A DNA stretch of 64,000 bases from the NCBI GenBank assembly GCA_965602035.1, contig OZ271919.1, positions 930,001-994,000 of the forward strand, in the 5' to 3' direction. Below the pieces are notes generated by a model. That model was not told the DNA's origin. It was given only the letters and a program-made list of their open reading frames with translations, and did not search any database. The stretch comes from Natronospirillum sp965602035. GTDB taxonomy: Bacteria > Pseudomonadota > Gammaproteobacteria > Pseudomonadales > Natronospirillaceae. Below, piece after piece: positions 19,631-29,895 of the stretch (positions are counted from its first letter, which is position 1; each line of letters begins with the position of its first letter). The position numbers and the translations under genes are program-made.

Positions 19631-22600
19631 ATGACACAGCGTCAACAGCGACTGCAGACCCTCCACCAGGCCGTGAAAGACCGGATTCTGATTCTGGACG
19701 GTGGCATGGGGTCGTTGATCCAGTCTCATCAATTGGACGAAAAGGATTACCGAGGTGACCGGTTTGCGGATTACCCCAGTGATCTGAAGGGCAACAACGA
19801 TCTGTTGTCCATCACCTGCCCGGACGTGGTTCGTGGCATTTATCGCGCCTATCTTGATGCCGGCGCGGACATCATTGAAAGCAACACCTTCAACGCCACA
19901 CGCATTTCCCAGGCTGACTACGGCCTGGAGGATCTCGTCTACGAGTTGAATTTGCAGGGCGCTGCGCTGGCGCGCGAGGAAGCTGACCGCAAGACCGCCG
20001 AAACCCCGGATAAGCCGCGCTGGGTTACCGGTGTTGTCGGGCCGACCAGCCGCACGCTATCGCTCTCTCCGGACGTCAATAACCCCGGCTATCGCAATGT
20101 AACTTTCGAGGAACTGGTCGAGAACTACGAAGAAGCTGCACAGGGCCTGATTGATGGCGGCGTCGACCTGATTCTGATCGAAACCATCTTCGATACCCTG
20201 AATGCCAAGGCGGCGATCTACGCACTGCAATCGCGCTTTGAAGCCAACGGCTTAGAGCTGCCGATCATGATTTCCGGCACCATCACCGATGCGTCGGGCC
20301 GCACCCTGTCCGGTCAGACCACCGAGGCATTCTGGTACTCGGTGAAACACGCGAAGCCGTTTTCAGTGGGCCTGAACTGTGCACTCGGCCCGGAAGAGCT
20401 GCGGCCCTATCTCGAGGCGCTGTCCAATATCGCCGACACCTGGGTATCGGCACACCCCAACGCCGGGCTGCCGAACGAATTCGGCGAATACGACCTCGGC
20501 CCGAAAGACATGGTAAAAACCGTCCGTGATTACGCGGCCAGCGGTTTTGTGAATATTGTCGGCGGCTGCTGCGGCACCACACCGGAGCACATCCGCGAAA
20601 TCTGCGACGCAATGGCCGACTACCCACGGCGCAAGATCGCACAGCCCGAACCCCGGCTGCGGCTCAGCGGGCTGGAGCCCTTTGTCGCAACCGATAATAT
20701 ACTGTTCATCAACGTCGGCGAGCGCACCAATGTGACTGGTTCCGCCCGTTTCCGCCGGCTGATCAAGGAAGAGCAGTTCGACGATGCCCTCGACGTCGCC
20801 CGCGACCAGGTCGAGAACGGCGCCCAGGTCATCGACATCAACATGGACGAGGGCATGCTCGACTCGAAGGCAGCCATGACCACCTTCCTCGACCTGGTGG
20901 CCTCAGAGCCCGATATCAGCCGCGTGCCGATCATGCTCGACTCCTCGAAATGGGAGATTATCGAGGCCGGCCTGCGGCACACGCAGGGCAAGGCGATCGT
21001 CAATTCGATATCGCTCAAGGAGGGCGAAGAGTCGTTCCTGCATCAGGCCCGGCAATGTCTGCGTTATGGTGCCGCCGTGGTGGTCATGGCGTTCGACGAG
21101 GACGGCCAGGCAGACACGCAGGCCCGCAAGACCGAGATCTGCCAGCGCAGCTATCACCTGCTGACGGGCATCGGGTTTGCGCCCGAGGACATTATCTTTG
21201 ACCCCAATATCTTCGCCATCGCCACAGGGATTGAGGAACACAACAATTACGCCGTGGACTTCATTGAAGCCACGCGCTGGATTCGCCAGAACCTGCCACA
21301 TGCCTCCGTCAGCGGCGGTCTGTCGAACGTGTCGTTCTCATTCCGGGGTAACGATGCGGTGCGTGAGGCCATACATTCCGTCTTCCTCTACCATGCCATC
21401 AAGGCCGGCATGAACATGGGTATCGTCAACCCGGGTCAACTTGTGGTGTACGACGAAATACCTGAAGAGCTTCGCGTGGCGGTGGAAGACGTGGTGCTCA
21501 ATCGACACGAAGACGCCACTGAGAACCTGCTCGAACTGGCAGAGCGCTACCGGGGAGATGGCCAGACCAGCAAGCAGGAAGACCTCGCGTGGCGGGACGA
21601 GGAAGTCAACAAACGCATTGAGCATGCTCTGGTCAAAGGTATTACCCAGTACATTATCGAGGATACCGAGGAAGCCCGCCTGAAAGCCGACCGGCCGATC
21701 GAAGTGATCGAAGGGCCACTCATGGATGGTATGAACGTTGTGGGTGACCTGTTCGGCGCCGGCAAGATGTTCCTGCCCCAGGTCGTGAAATCCGCCCGCG
21801 TCATGAAACAGGCGGTGGCTCACCTCATCCCCTACATCGAAGCGGAAAAGACCGCCGCCAGCAAGCCCAAGGGCAAGATTCTGATGGCAACGGTGAAGGG
21901 TGACGTGCACGACATCGGCAAGAACATTGTGGGCGTCGTCCTGCAATGTAACAACTTCGATGTCATCGATATGGGGGTCATGGTTCCGGCGGAAAAGATT
22001 CTGCAGACCGCGCGCGACGAAAAGGTCGACATTATCGGCCTGAGCGGCTTGATCACGCCCTCACTGGATGAAATGGTGCACGTTGCCCGTGAAATGCAGC
22101 GGCTTGATTTCCATGTCCCGTTGCTGATCGGTGGTGCCACAACATCCAAGGCGCACACCGCCGTGAAAATCGAACCCCAGTACCAGAATGACAGCACGGT
22201 CTATGTCTCCGACGCCTCCCGGGCGGTATCAGTGGCCGCGCGCCTGCTCAGCGATACGCAGAAGCCGGCTTATCAGGAAGAGCTGAAGGCCGAGTACGAC
22301 AAAGTGCGCACGCGGAACAAGAACCGCAAGGCAAAGGCCATGATCAGTTACCCCCAGGCTATTGAGAATGGCCTGGCGCTTGATTTCAACCAGTACCAAC
22401 CCGAGCGGCCAAACAAACTGGGTGTCCACACCCTGAAGCGCTATCCGTTGCGGGATCTGGTGCCCTACATCGACTGGACACCGTTTTTCAGCACCTGGGA
22501 ACTGCATGGCAAGTACCCGCGCATACTGGACGACCCCAAAGTGGGTCCGGAAGCGCGGAAACTGCTGGCCGATGCCGAGCAGATGCTGGAAAAGCTGGTC

Positions 22601-23326
22601 TCGGAGGAACGACTGGAAGCCAACGCCGTGTTCGGCCTCTGGCCCGCCAACCGTACCGGGCCGGATACCGTAACCCTTTATGCGGACGATGATCGCCGCA
22701 CGGTGTTGAAAGAGCTGTATCATCTGCGCCAGCAACAGCAGAAGCCGGAAGGCCGCCCCAACCTCTCGCTGGCCGACTATGTGGCACCGGAAGGCACGCG
22801 CGACTACATAGGCGGCTTTGTGGTAACCGCCGGCCTGGGCGCTGAGGACATTGCCGCCGAGTATGAAGCCGCCAATGACGATTATAACAGCATCATGGTC
22901 AAAGCCCTGGCCGACCGGCTGGCCGAGGCGTTCGCCGAGAAGCTGCATGAAATGGTCCGTCGCGACTACTGGGGCTATGCACCAGATGAGCAGTTGAGCA
23001 ACGAAGAGTTGATCAAGGAACGCTACCGGGGCATTCGCCCGGCACCCGGCTACCCGGCCTGCCCCGACCACACCGAAAAGGCCACGCTGTTCGAATTGCT
23101 ACAGGCGCCGGAGAGCGCCGGTGTTACTCTCACCGACGCCTATGCCATGATGCCGGCCGCAGCGGTCAGCGGCTTTTATTTCAGTCACCCCAAAGCCGAT
23201 TACTTCGGCCTGGGCAAAATCGAGAAAGATCAGGTGGCAGACCTGGCACGCCGTAAAGGTATGCCTCTGGAAGATCTGGAGCGCTGGTTAAGCCCGGTGC
23301 TCGCGTACGACCCCTTGCCCGCCTGA
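19631..23326 (+). CDS. metH: Cobalamin-dependent methionine synthase
   Basis: 1231 aa, full length, with all four modules. The homocysteine domain has zinc ligands ending in [12 protein letters not shown] near residue 312. The methyl-tetrahydrofolate domain contains [14 protein letters not shown] and [10 protein letters not shown]. The cobalamin domain has the DxHxxG motif in [21 protein letters not shown]-terminal AdoMet reactivation domain ends in [12 protein letters not shown]. It makes methionine from homocysteine using 5-methyl-THF. Confidence 0.98.
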   Translation: MTQRQQRLQTLHQAVKDRILILDGGMGSLIQSHQLDEKDYRGDRFADYPSDLKGNNDLLSITCPDVVRGIYRAYLDAGADIIESNTFNATRISQADYGLEDLVYELNLQGAALAREEADRKTAETPDKPRWVTGVVGPTSRTLSLSPDVNNPGYRNVTFEELVENYEEAAQGLIDGGVDLILIETIFDTLNAKAAIYALQSRFEANGLELPIMISGTITDASGRTLSGQTTEAFWYSVKHAKPFSVGLNCALGPEELRPYLEALSNIADTWVSAHPNAGLPNEFGEYDLGPKDMVKTVRDYAASGFVNIVGGCCGTTPEHIREICDAMADYPRRKIAQPEPRLRLSGLEPFVATDNILFINVGERTNVTGSARFRRLIKEEQFDDALDVARDQVENGAQVIDINMDEGMLDSKAAMTTFLDLVASEPDISRVPIMLDSSKWEIIEAGLRHTQGKAIVNSISLKEGEESFLHQARQCLRYGAAVVVMAFDEDGQADTQARKTEICQRSYHLLTGIGFAPEDIIFDPNIFAIATGIEEHNNYAVDFIEATRWIRQNLPHASVSGGLSNVSFSFRGNDAVREAIHSVFLYHAIKAGMNMGIVNPGQLVVYDEIPEELRVAVEDVVLNRHEDATENLLELAERYRGDGQTSKQEDLAWRDEEVNKRIEHALVKGITQYIIEDTEEARLKADRPIEVIEGPLMDGMNVVGDLFGAGKMFLPQVVKSARVMKQAVAHLIPYIEAEKTAASKPKGKILMATVKGDVHDIGKNIVGVVLQCNNFDVIDMGVMVPAEKILQTARDEKVDIIGLSGLITPSLDEMVHVAREMQRLDFHVPLLIGGATTSKAHTAVKIEPQYQNDSTVYVSDASRAVSVAARLLSDTQKPAYQEELKAEYDKVRTRNKNRKAKAMISYPQAIENGLALDFNQYQPERPNKLGVHTLKRYPLRDLVPYIDWTPFFSTWELHGKYPRILDDPKVGPEARKLLADAEQMLEKLVSEERLEANAVFGLWPANRTGPDTVTLYADDDRRTVLKELYHLRQQQQKPEGRPNLSLADYVAPEGTRDYIGGFVVTAGLGAEDIAAEYEAANDDYNSIMVKALADRLAEAFAEKLHEMVRRDYWGYAPDEQLSNEELIKERYRGIRPAPGYPACPDHTEKATLFELLQAPESAGVTLTDAYAMMPAAAVSGFYFSHPKADYFGLGKIEKDQVADLARRKGMPLEDLERWLSPVLAYDPLPA

Positions 23327-23344
23327 TCGAAGGAGACGAACAGA

Positions 23345-23593
23345 ATGGCCAGTCACAGTGAACAGCACCGGAAGCACAGCGATGGTGAGCGTAAACGCCA
23401 GCCTACGTATGGCCAGACCATACGCAGCGTGCTCGCCGCGTTTCTGGGTGTGCAATCAAGGAAAAACTGGGAAAAAGATATGGAATCGCCGTCACCGGCG
23501 CGTTACATGGTGGTGGGAACGGTGCTCGGCTTCGTGCTGGTTGGCCTTCTGATCGGCATTACCTGGTTTGTAACCAGCCAGCTCAGCCCATAG
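23345..23593 (+). CDS. DUF2970 family small membrane protein
   Basis: 82 aa. The central LAAFLGVQSRKNWEKDM motif followed by one C-terminal TM helix (YMVVGTVLGFVLVGLLIGITWFV, shown here in part) is typical of DUF2970. Function unknown. It lies 18 bases after metH with a GGAGACG ribosome binding site, so it is probably cotranscribed. Confidence 0.88.
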   Translation: MASHSEQHRKHSDGERKRQPTYGQTIRSVLAAFLGVQSRKNWEKDMESPSPARYMVVGTVLGFVLVGLLIGITWFVTSQLSP

Positions 23594-23611
23594 TCAACAT
23601 GGGGAGATACA

Positions 23612-23636
23612 CAGGCAGAGCATTGCGCTCTGCCTG
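23612..23636. terminator. Hairpin between convergent genes
   Basis: A perfect 10-bp stem, CAGGCAGAGC with GCTCTGCCTG, closes a 5-base loop. There is no T-run on either side. Its position between DUF2970 and the small convergent ORF suggests a bidirectional stop or mRNA 3'-end structure. Confidence 0.55.
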
Positions 23637-23642
23637 ACTCAT

Positions 23643-23750
23643 TCAGAGACCGGCAACCCAGTAGATAGCTGTTGCCGAGAGAATCAGCACGATCGCCGCC
23701 GCCGCAATGGCGTCCGCCTGTGAATCTGAAAAACGTGATGGTTTTGCCAT
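23643..23750 (-). CDS. 35-aa single-helix membrane protein (small ORF)
   Basis: The ORF encodes 35 residues starting MAKPSRFSDSQADAIAAAA and ending in a hydrophobic helix (IVLILSATAIYWVAGL). A GGGGGAA ribosome binding site sits 8-12 bases before the ATG. The charged or polar N terminus plus one clean TM helix argues for a real small protein rather than chance. It is too short for routine gene calling and its function is unknown. It faces the DUF2970 gene across a perfect hairpin. Confidence 0.6.
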   Translation of the reverse strand: MAKPSRFSDSQADAIAAAAIVLILSATAIYWVAGL

Positions 23751-23908
23751 ATTTCAATTCCCCCGGGGAAAAAATCTGTCGTCAAGACGGGCAGTCTTGA
23801 TCTGAGCTGTATGGTAGCGGCCTTTGAGTTGGCGTCAAGTGCCGGTTGTGCGCTAGTGTGCTGGCTAAAGACCTGAAAAGGCTAAAAGAACAACACCGAG
23901 GACACCTG

Positions 23909-25597
23909 ATGACGCAGACCACTGTTCCTTTCCGCATGCCATCGCTCCGCCTGTACCGGGCCATTGGCCGGATCCCGGGGCTACAGCGCTCCTTCAAGGC
24001 AAAAGTACTGACCATCGCCTTTCTGGGCACACACGTACCGCTGCTGACCATACTGGCCTATTTCATTGTTCAGAATGCCGCTACGCAGGCTATGGCCATT
24101 CAGGTATTACTGGTGGCGCTGCTGGCCACGCTGATCGGCACCGGCATTACATTGGGCCTGCTCTATGTGCTGCTGCGTCCGATTTCCGTCACGCTCCGCC
24201 TGCTCAGTGATTTTGAATCAGAGCACCGGGTGCAGCCCATTCGGGCCGAGCTCACCGACGAAATGGGCGACCTGATCAACGGGACGCATGGCACCCTGCG
24301 TCAACTTCAGAAACACCTGGATCATATTGCCACGCACGATGCCGCCACCGGCGCACTGAACGAACAGGGGCTGCGCCGGCATTATGAAGCCCATGTAAAG
24401 CCGGAATCGCGGGGCACTACCCTGCTGCTCTGTCGTATTCATAACCTCGGAGAACTGGAGGTTTCGTTATCCTCGGAGCAGATGACCATCGTGCGGCGCA
24501 CGCTGCTCGACCGGTTGCGGCTGCACCTGCCGGCTGACAGTGCGTTTGCGGTTCGCGGCCGTGGCCAGATGGCGGCACTGCTGAATGAGAAGGCGGGTGA
24601 CGAGCTGTACTCTAATCTGGACAGCCTGCTCGCTGACGTGACGGTGCCTCTGCAGATCGGCCATACCCGTTACGACCTGATCTGCGTACTCGGTATCGCA
24701 TCGCAGACAGACGCTCCCGACAGCCTCGACCCGCTGCTCGCCGCGGCCGAATCTGCGGTATTGCAGGCACGTGAGAAAAACCGGTCGAACTGGGCGCTGG
24801 CCTCGGACAGCAGCGAGGCGCACCGTGAGCAGGTTGCGCTGGCGTTCGAGCTTGATCAGGCGATACGGGACGGCGAGCTCTACCCTGCCTATCAGGCAAA
24901 AATCGACGTCAACACGGGCACCGTCATCGGGGCCGAAGCGCTGATTCGATGGCGCCATCCGGAGCGGGGGCTCATCACGCCGAATCAGTTCATTCCCATG
25001 GCAGAACGCACCGGCAAGATCATCGAGCTTGGACAATTCGTACTGGAAAAGGCCTTACAACAGGCGATGACCTGGGCCGAACAAGGACACCCGATCAGTG
25101 TGTCGGTCAACCTTTCGGCGGCACAGGTAACTTCACCCGGCATTGTTGATGCCGTCGCCAACACCCTGGCCCGTTACCCGGTGCCGCCCGAACGGCTTGA
25201 GCTGGAAATCACTGAAACCGGCCTGATGCACCAGACCGCCGAAGCCCGGCAGATTCTGCTGCAATTGCGTGAATTGGGCGTGCGGATTTCTCTCGACGAC
25301 TTCGGCACCGGCTATTCATCACTGAACTACCTGGCAAGCCTGCCGGTGGACTGCGTCAAGATCGACCGGAGTTTCGTGGTGCGCATGACCAATGATCAGG
25401 ACCGGGAGGTCCTGTCGGCTATTATTAACCTGGCGCACAAGCTCCGGCTCCGCGTCATCGCCGAAGGGGTAGAGACGGCAGTGCAGGCCGAACAGCTCAA
25501 ATCCATGGGGTGTGATGAGTGGCAGGGGTTCTATTTTGCGCATCCCGTACTGCCGGATTCATTCGACTGGTCCGCTCGATCTGTGGTGTTCAGTTAA
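23909..25597 (+). CDS. c-di-GMP phosphodiesterase: two TM helices, degenerate GGDEF, EAL
   Basis: About 562 aa. Two N-terminal TM helices (residues about 30-90) are followed by a HAMP-like linker, a GGDEF fold and an EAL domain. At the GGDEF signature site the sequence reads VRGRGQMAALL, so cyclase activity is unlikely. The EAL domain is intact: GAEALIRWRHPERG near residue 342, NLSAAQV, ELEITETGLM, SLDDFGTGYSSLNYL, KIDRSFV, VIAEGVETA. It should hydrolyse c-di-GMP. Start ATG 23909 has a CGAGGAC ribosome binding site; the frame is open further upstream. Confidence 0.9.
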   Translation: MTQTTVPFRMPSLRLYRAIGRIPGLQRSFKAKVLTIAFLGTHVPLLTILAYFIVQNAATQAMAIQVLLVALLATLIGTGITLGLLYVLLRPISVTLRLLSDFESEHRVQPIRAELTDEMGDLINGTHGTLRQLQKHLDHIATHDAATGALNEQGLRRHYEAHVKPESRGTTLLLCRIHNLGELEVSLSSEQMTIVRRTLLDRLRLHLPADSAFAVRGRGQMAALLNEKAGDELYSNLDSLLADVTVPLQIGHTRYDLICVLGIASQTDAPDSLDPLLAAAESAVLQAREKNRSNWALASDSSEAHREQVALAFELDQAIRDGELYPAYQAKIDVNTGTVIGAEALIRWRHPERGLITPNQFIPMAERTGKIIELGQFVLEKALQQAMTWAEQGHPISVSVNLSAAQVTSPGIVDAVANTLARYPVPPERLELEITETGLMHQTAEARQILLQLRELGVRISLDDFGTGYSSLNYLASLPVDCVKIDRSFVVRMTNDQDREVLSAIINLAHKLRLRVIAEGVETAVQAEQLKSMGCDEWQGFYFAHPVLPDSFDWSARSVVFS

Positions 25598-26201
25598 AGC
25601 TGGGCAGGTGCAGGCCGCGGCGGAAACTGAACACGCGCAGCCCGACCACGACCATTATGCCGGCGGCATAGGCCGCCACCTGGGGCACGTCCAGCCCGAG
25701 AAGGCCCCAGTACACCAGAATACCCACGATCGCGGCCGTCGCGTAGATTTCCCGCCGCAGTATCAGGGGCACATGCACGGTCACTATATCCCGCAGGATA
25801 CCGCCGACCACACCGCTCATGGTGCCCATCAGGACCACAATCAATACTGAATGGCCGGCAGCCATCGCCAGGCTGGCACCCGACATCGCGAATACGGCCA
25901 GCCCCATGGCATCAGCCACGAGAAAAACAAAGCCCGGTGTTGTGCGCCATTTCAACCAGGCCGATGTGGCCAGTGCCGAAACCAGAATCACGACCAGATA
26001 GGTATTGTCGACAATCCAGAATATCGGGTGACGGTCCAGCAACAGGTCACGCACTGTGCCGCCGCCAATTGCCGTAAGCGTGGCAACAATCACGACACCC
26101 AGCAGATCCAGTTGGCGGTCGCGTGTTGCCAGCACACCACTGGCCGCGAAAACGGCTACCCCCGCGAGATCCAGAATATAGAGTACAAATGAGGGGGTCA
26201 T
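25590..26201 (-). CDS. TRIC-type cation channel family (UPF0126, YicG-like)
   Basis: 203 aa with about seven hydrophobic segments in two repeats, including DLAGVAVFAASGVLATRDR and GGGTVRDLLLDRHPIFWI, then MGLAVFAMSGASLAMAA and GVVGGILRDIVTVHVPLIL. The repeated Gly-Gly-x-x-R-D motifs are the family signature. Relatives form potassium-type trimeric channels. The longer frame up to 26363 is not needed; MTPSFVLYILDLAG is the natural start. The 3' end overlaps the EAL gene by 8 bases tail to tail. Confidence 0.88.
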   Translation of the reverse strand: MTPSFVLYILDLAGVAVFAASGVLATRDRQLDLLGVVIVATLTAIGGGTVRDLLLDRHPIFWIVDNTYLVVILVSALATSAWLKWRTTPGFVFLVADAMGLAVFAMSGASLAMAAGHSVLIVVLMGTMSGVVGGILRDIVTVHVPLILRREIYATAAIVGILVYWGLLGLDVPQVAAYAAGIMVVVGLRVFSFRRGLHLPSFN

Positions 26202-26401
26202 AATCAGCGCCCGGACGATCGGCAAAAGGTTACTGAAGGCAATGAAGGGGAGCAATCTATCACGAAACACCCGGGGCGGCGATAGACTCTGTCGGCCGCA
26301 GTTGATGTGAGAATGTCGGGAGCGGTGGCATTGGTCGAACCCATCCCTTACAGTAGACGGCAAACCCGCAATGGCTCCGTTACCGGGAGAACAATGGCTC
26401 T

Positions 26402-26905
26402 ATGAAAACCCTTATCCTGAGTGTTATTGCCGACGACCGACCCGGTATCGTGGAGACTCTGTCAGATTGCGTGGCCGACCATCAGGGCAACTGGCTCGAA
26501 AGTCGACTGGCCAATCTGGCCGGAAAATTCGCCGGCATTGTCCGTCTGGAAGTCCCATCAGAGCAGGAAGCGGCGCTGACAGAACAATTGAACGGTCTGC
26601 GCGCCCGGAATATTCGGGTCACCGTTGATGCGGCTGATGGCGAACCGGAAATAGCCGGTGAGGCGGTCTCACTGACCGTCACCGGCAGTGACCGCACCGG
26701 CATTGTCCGGGAAATTACCAGTCTCTTGGTACGTGAAGGCGTCAATGTGCAGGAATTGTCCAGCCAGTGCAGCCTGGCCCCGATGTCCGGCGATCGCATC
26801 TTCGAAGCTCAGCTTGCCGTGATTCTTCCGCCGAATCTGACGCAGGACCAGTTGTCGCAGGCTCTGGAAAGCCTGTCGGATGACCTCTTGGTTGACATTG
26901 ACTGA
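26402..26905 (+). CDS. gcvR: ACT-domain protein of the GcvR family
   Basis: 167 aa made of two ACT domains, MKTLILSVIADDRPGIVETL at residues 1-20 and LTVTGSDRTGIVREITSLL at about 90-108. This is the layout of GcvR, which binds glycine and antagonises GcvA at the glycine-cleavage operon in E. coli. No gcv genes are in the window, so the regulatory target is inferred from family only. Confidence 0.85.
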   Translation: MKTLILSVIADDRPGIVETLSDCVADHQGNWLESRLANLAGKFAGIVRLEVPSEQEAALTEQLNGLRARNIRVTVDAADGEPEIAGEAVSLTVTGSDRTGIVREITSLLVREGVNVQELSSQCSLAPMSGDRIFEAQLAVILPPNLTQDQLSQALESLSDDLLVDID

Positions 26906-26962
26906 GGACGAAATTTATCGGCTCGCCGACATACCTGACATAGCGATCCAACGCACTCTTGG

Positions 26963-27892
26963 CTACTGGGGATTATAGACTCCAGTCGGCAAAGTTGAGG
27001 GTAGTTTATAATCCGCGTTTGTTAGCAGGTCTACCACATTATCGCCCTCATAACTGACTCCGCGCACAGTTCCGCCGTTCACTAACAAGTCCTTTGTGTA
27101 AAGCTTCCACTCATCAACCATACCGTCATCATTCCCACGGCTCTCATGGGCTCCAAGGTAACTCGTCATGGTCCAATAGAAATACTCTGTGACCATGCAG
27201 CCGAAATCACAGGATTCGTCATTGTACGTGAACCATGCTCCCGATTCGTAACTCGGCGGCACGGAACTGTTCTCCGGTCCGAGCTTCCACGCCGCGTTCA
27301 ATGCATCTGCAATATCAGATCCCTGTGACTCCGCAAACTGCTCCGAATAAGCATGCGCGTAGCCTTCATGCGTAACAAGATGAAAAGCCTCTTCGAGCGT
27401 GGCGTCGAAGCGATTGTTCTCCGGGCCATTATCCGGATTAAACCCAGGGTTAATCCCGTCTTCCACCAGCCCCTGCGCACGGTCCGGAATGTCTATATCG
27501 TCCTCTTCGCTTTCGGCAAACAACACCAGTGATGCATTCCTGCTTTTGAGAGTGTCATGCACTGACGGGTTATCCGCGGAACTATCTTCATTGTTATCCA
27601 GATACTGCGCCAACACGTTGCTCGCATGCAGTAGCTTGGCATCGGAAACGCTATCGGTCGCATAGACGGGAACGCTCAATACTTCAGTCTTGCGGTCAAA
27701 ATCACAATACTGCTCATCTCGGTTCAACTTGATCGGGAAATTGCTGTCGCTCCCCTGCTCCACCGAATCGGTAGTCCACTCGCACTCTTCTTCCTCTTCA
27801 AGCAACAGGCACCCTGAAAGGGCAAAAGCAGAGACAAGTGACAATGTGATGAGTGCAGTAAAACGACGCCATTGCGGCTGGGAGGTATTCAC
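26963..27892 (-). CDS. Lipoprotein with a possible HExxxH metal site, unknown function
   Basis: 309 aa. The signal peptide ends in a lipobox (SAFALSGC), followed by an acidic run (LLLEEEEEC). The mature protein is strongly acidic (many Asp/Glu/Asn), as expected for a periplasmic protein of a salt-adapted cell. The segment EEAFHLVTHEGYAHAYSEQF carries closely spaced His and Glu residues that could bind a metal. A Cys pair occurs in DESCDFGCMV. No family recognised. The gene looks less GC-rich than its neighbours. Confidence 0.75.
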   Translation of the reverse strand: MNTSQPQWRRFTALITLSLVSAFALSGCLLLEEEEECEWTTDSVEQGSDSNFPIKLNRDEQYCDFDRKTEVLSVPVYATDSVSDAKLLHASNVLAQYLDNNEDSSADNPSVHDTLKSRNASLVLFAESEEDDIDIPDRAQGLVEDGINPGFNPDNGPENNRFDATLEEAFHLVTHEGYAHAYSEQFAESQGSDIADALNAAWKLGPENSSVPPSYESGAWFTYNDESCDFGCMVTEYFYWTMTSYLGAHESRGNDDGMVDEWKLYTKDLLVNGGTVRGVSYEGDNVVDLLTNADYKLPSTLPTGVYNPQ

Positions 27893-28043
27893 GATAGGTC
27901 ATCCTTTTTCTGTGTTGTCAGCGCCGGCATGACGGCGCTCAGCGGCATAAACAGGAATGAATGTACCATGAAACGAATCGAAAGTGCCCGGCCGGGGAGA
28001 ATGCGCTATAGTACGCGCCGATTTTTACCAGCGGGGTATTCCT

Positions 28044-28592
28044 ATGACACAGCAAGCCAACACCCGTGCCATTGCCGAGGCTACGGGCCGTGACTGGGCC
28101 GAATGGAAGTTCTGGCTGGATGAACAGCAGGCGTTCAACCTGCCCCACAAGGATATTGCCGGCATCATCGAAGAGGAATTCGGCCATGTCTCCGGCTGGT
28201 GGGCACAGACGATTACTGTAGCCTATGAGCAGGCGATCGGCCGGCGCGAACCGGGCCAGCGCGAAGCGGGTGATTTCAGCGTGTCGGTCAGCCGTACCCT
28301 GCCCTTTGCCATGGATCCGTTGCTCGGCCACTGGCAGGATTACATGTCCGAGTATGACACGCACCGTGAGGTAGCAATCGAGGTTGGGCCGTCCGTGTCT
28401 CTGACGCAGAAATGGCGGTACTGGCGGTGCACCCTCGCCGATGGTTCCAAGGTCACGGTCAACATTCAGGCCAAGGGTGACAACCGGGCAACGCTGGGCA
28501 TTCAGCACGATCGCATCGCCTCTGCGGAGGAAGCCGAGGCCTGGCGCGGTTACTGGAAGGAACAACTCGCGGAGCTTGCGGAGCGCGTGTAG
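28044..28592 (+). CDS. DUF4287-like plus SRPBCC domain protein
   Basis: 182 aa. The N-terminal 60 residues match the DUF4287 pattern (ATGRDWAEWKFWLDEQ, then HVSGWWAQTITVAYEQAIG). The C-terminal part resembles an AHSA1/SRPBCC ligand-binding fold. Start ATG 28044 is preferred over the upstream in-frame codon at 27984. The stop codon TAG is formed by the first bases of a REP-type GTAGGA palindrome, so the repeat abuts the gene end. Confidence 0.8.
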   Translation: MTQQANTRAIAEATGRDWAEWKFWLDEQQAFNLPHKDIAGIIEEEFGHVSGWWAQTITVAYEQAIGRREPGQREAGDFSVSVSRTLPFAMDPLLGHWQDYMSEYDTHREVAIEVGPSVSLTQKWRYWRCTLADGSKVTVNIQAKGDNRATLGIQHDRIASAEEAEAWRGYWKEQLAELAERV

Positions 28593-28742
28593 GAACTGCG
28601 AATCTCGGCCATTCGGCCGCTCCTACACAATAATGCACCGTCGGGTGCCGAGGCACGGCGTGAATCGCGGCCTTCCGGCCGCTCCTACACACGGCATTTG
28701 TAGGAGCTGCGTTACACGCGGTACGGGACGCTGCGAGCAGGC
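28589..28742. repeat. REP-type palindrome cluster A (three units)
   Basis: Unit 1, 28589-28627, begins GTAGGA and ends GCTCCTACAC around the core CGGCCATTCGGCCG. Unit 2, 28657-28690, has GCGGCCTTCCGGCCGC then TCCTAC. Unit 3, 28698-28742, begins GTAGGAGCTGCGTTACACG. The same GTAGGAGC / GCTCCTAC ends recur near 56.5, 57.2 and 58.1 kb. Confidence 0.8.
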
Positions 28743-28744
28743 GC

Positions 28745-29695
28745 CTAGAGCGCCAAAGTCAGATAGACACCGTACCCGGCGAGCAGAACGGCGCCTTCCA
28801 GCCGACTGAGCCGACGACCGGTCCAGAGAAACAGCAGTAATGCCGCGGACACTCCGAGCATGACCCACTGGTCAAAGGCGAGAATGCGTCCGGCGACCGG
28901 GAGTGGCTGCAGCAGCGCCGACACGCCCAGGATTCCCAGTACATTGAAAATATTGCTGCCCAGAATATTCCCGATCGCCACGTCAGCATGGCGTCTCAGT
29001 GCGGCGATTACCGAAATGGTCAGCTCGGGGAGTGAAGTACCCACCGCCACCAGAGTCAGGCCGATAACGGCCTGAGACAGGCCAACGGCTTCTGCAATAC
29101 CGATGGCACCATACAACAGCACCTGAGACCCACCGACCAGAAGCGCCAGGCCCACAGCGCTGTATCCGACAATCATGATCGTGCGGTCCGGAGCCGGTTT
29201 TACCTCCTTGGCCTCGGCAGCGTGCAATTCAGCCGACGCGGGAACACCAGTGCGTTCCGTGCGGTACGCCCAGACCAGATAGGCGGTCAGAGACCCGAGC
29301 AGTATCAATGCATCAGGGCGTGCCAGTGCGTCTCCCCAGACCAGCAAGACGAACAGCACGGCAGCGCCCAGCGCGGTTATCGCGTCTCTGCGCAGCGCCA
29401 GCGGCTGCACCGCCATGGGCGAAATAACAGCGCAGAGCCCGAGTATCAACAGAACGTTACCGATGTTGCTGCCCACGACATTGCCGACTGCAATATCCGG
29501 GCTGCGGCTCAGGGCCGCATCAACCGACACCACCAGTTCCGGCGCCGACGTTCCGAAACCCACTATGACCAGGCCACTCAGCAGCGGCGATACACCAAAG
29601 CGACGCGCCGCCGCAAGCGCGCCCTTGATCAGCGCTTCGCCGCCGACGCTGAGCAACGCAATACCGATCAGGACTGCCAGGCTGTAAACCACCAT
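28745..29695 (-). CDS. yrbG: Calcium/sodium antiporter family (CaCA, YrbG-like)
   Basis: 316 aa with about ten TM helices in two inverted repeats. The alpha-repeats are SGLVIVGFGTSAPELVVSVD (residues about 40-59) and GLTLVAVGTSLPELTISVIA, plus the partner motifs VGNVVGSNIGNVLL and IGNILGSNIFNVLG. All key acidic and Asn residues of the cation site are present. It exchanges Ca2+ for Na+ at the inner membrane. Confidence 0.94.
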   Translation of the reverse strand: MVVYSLAVLIGIALLSVGGEALIKGALAAARRFGVSPLLSGLVIVGFGTSAPELVVSVDAALSRSPDIAVGNVVGSNIGNVLLILGLCAVISPMAVQPLALRRDAITALGAAVLFVLLVWGDALARPDALILLGSLTAYLVWAYRTERTGVPASAELHAAEAKEVKPAPDRTIMIVGYSAVGLALLVGGSQVLLYGAIGIAEAVGLSQAVIGLTLVAVGTSLPELTISVIAALRRHADVAIGNILGSNIFNVLGILGVSALLQPLPVAGRILAFDQWVMLGVSAALLLFLWTGRRLSRLEGAVLLAGYGVYLTLAL

Positions 29696-29895
29696 GTGCT
29701 ACTTCTTCCTTTTTCGCTGAACGAACAGTGGGCACCCGACATCCACGCTGACGCCGGGTCGGACATTATCAGGTTAGCACGGCATCGACTTCCCTCACAC
29801 CGGGCTTCCACTGATGCAGGCCACAGGGATTGCATCCTCACCGCCGACGGTGCGACGCTGATGCCGGACAGTTCGGAAACTAGTTGGAGTCAAAC

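Noticed and set aside
22229..23071. 280-codon minus-strand ORF inside metH
   Set aside because: It lies opposite the well-conserved AdoMet domain of MetH, and the translation shows no known motif.
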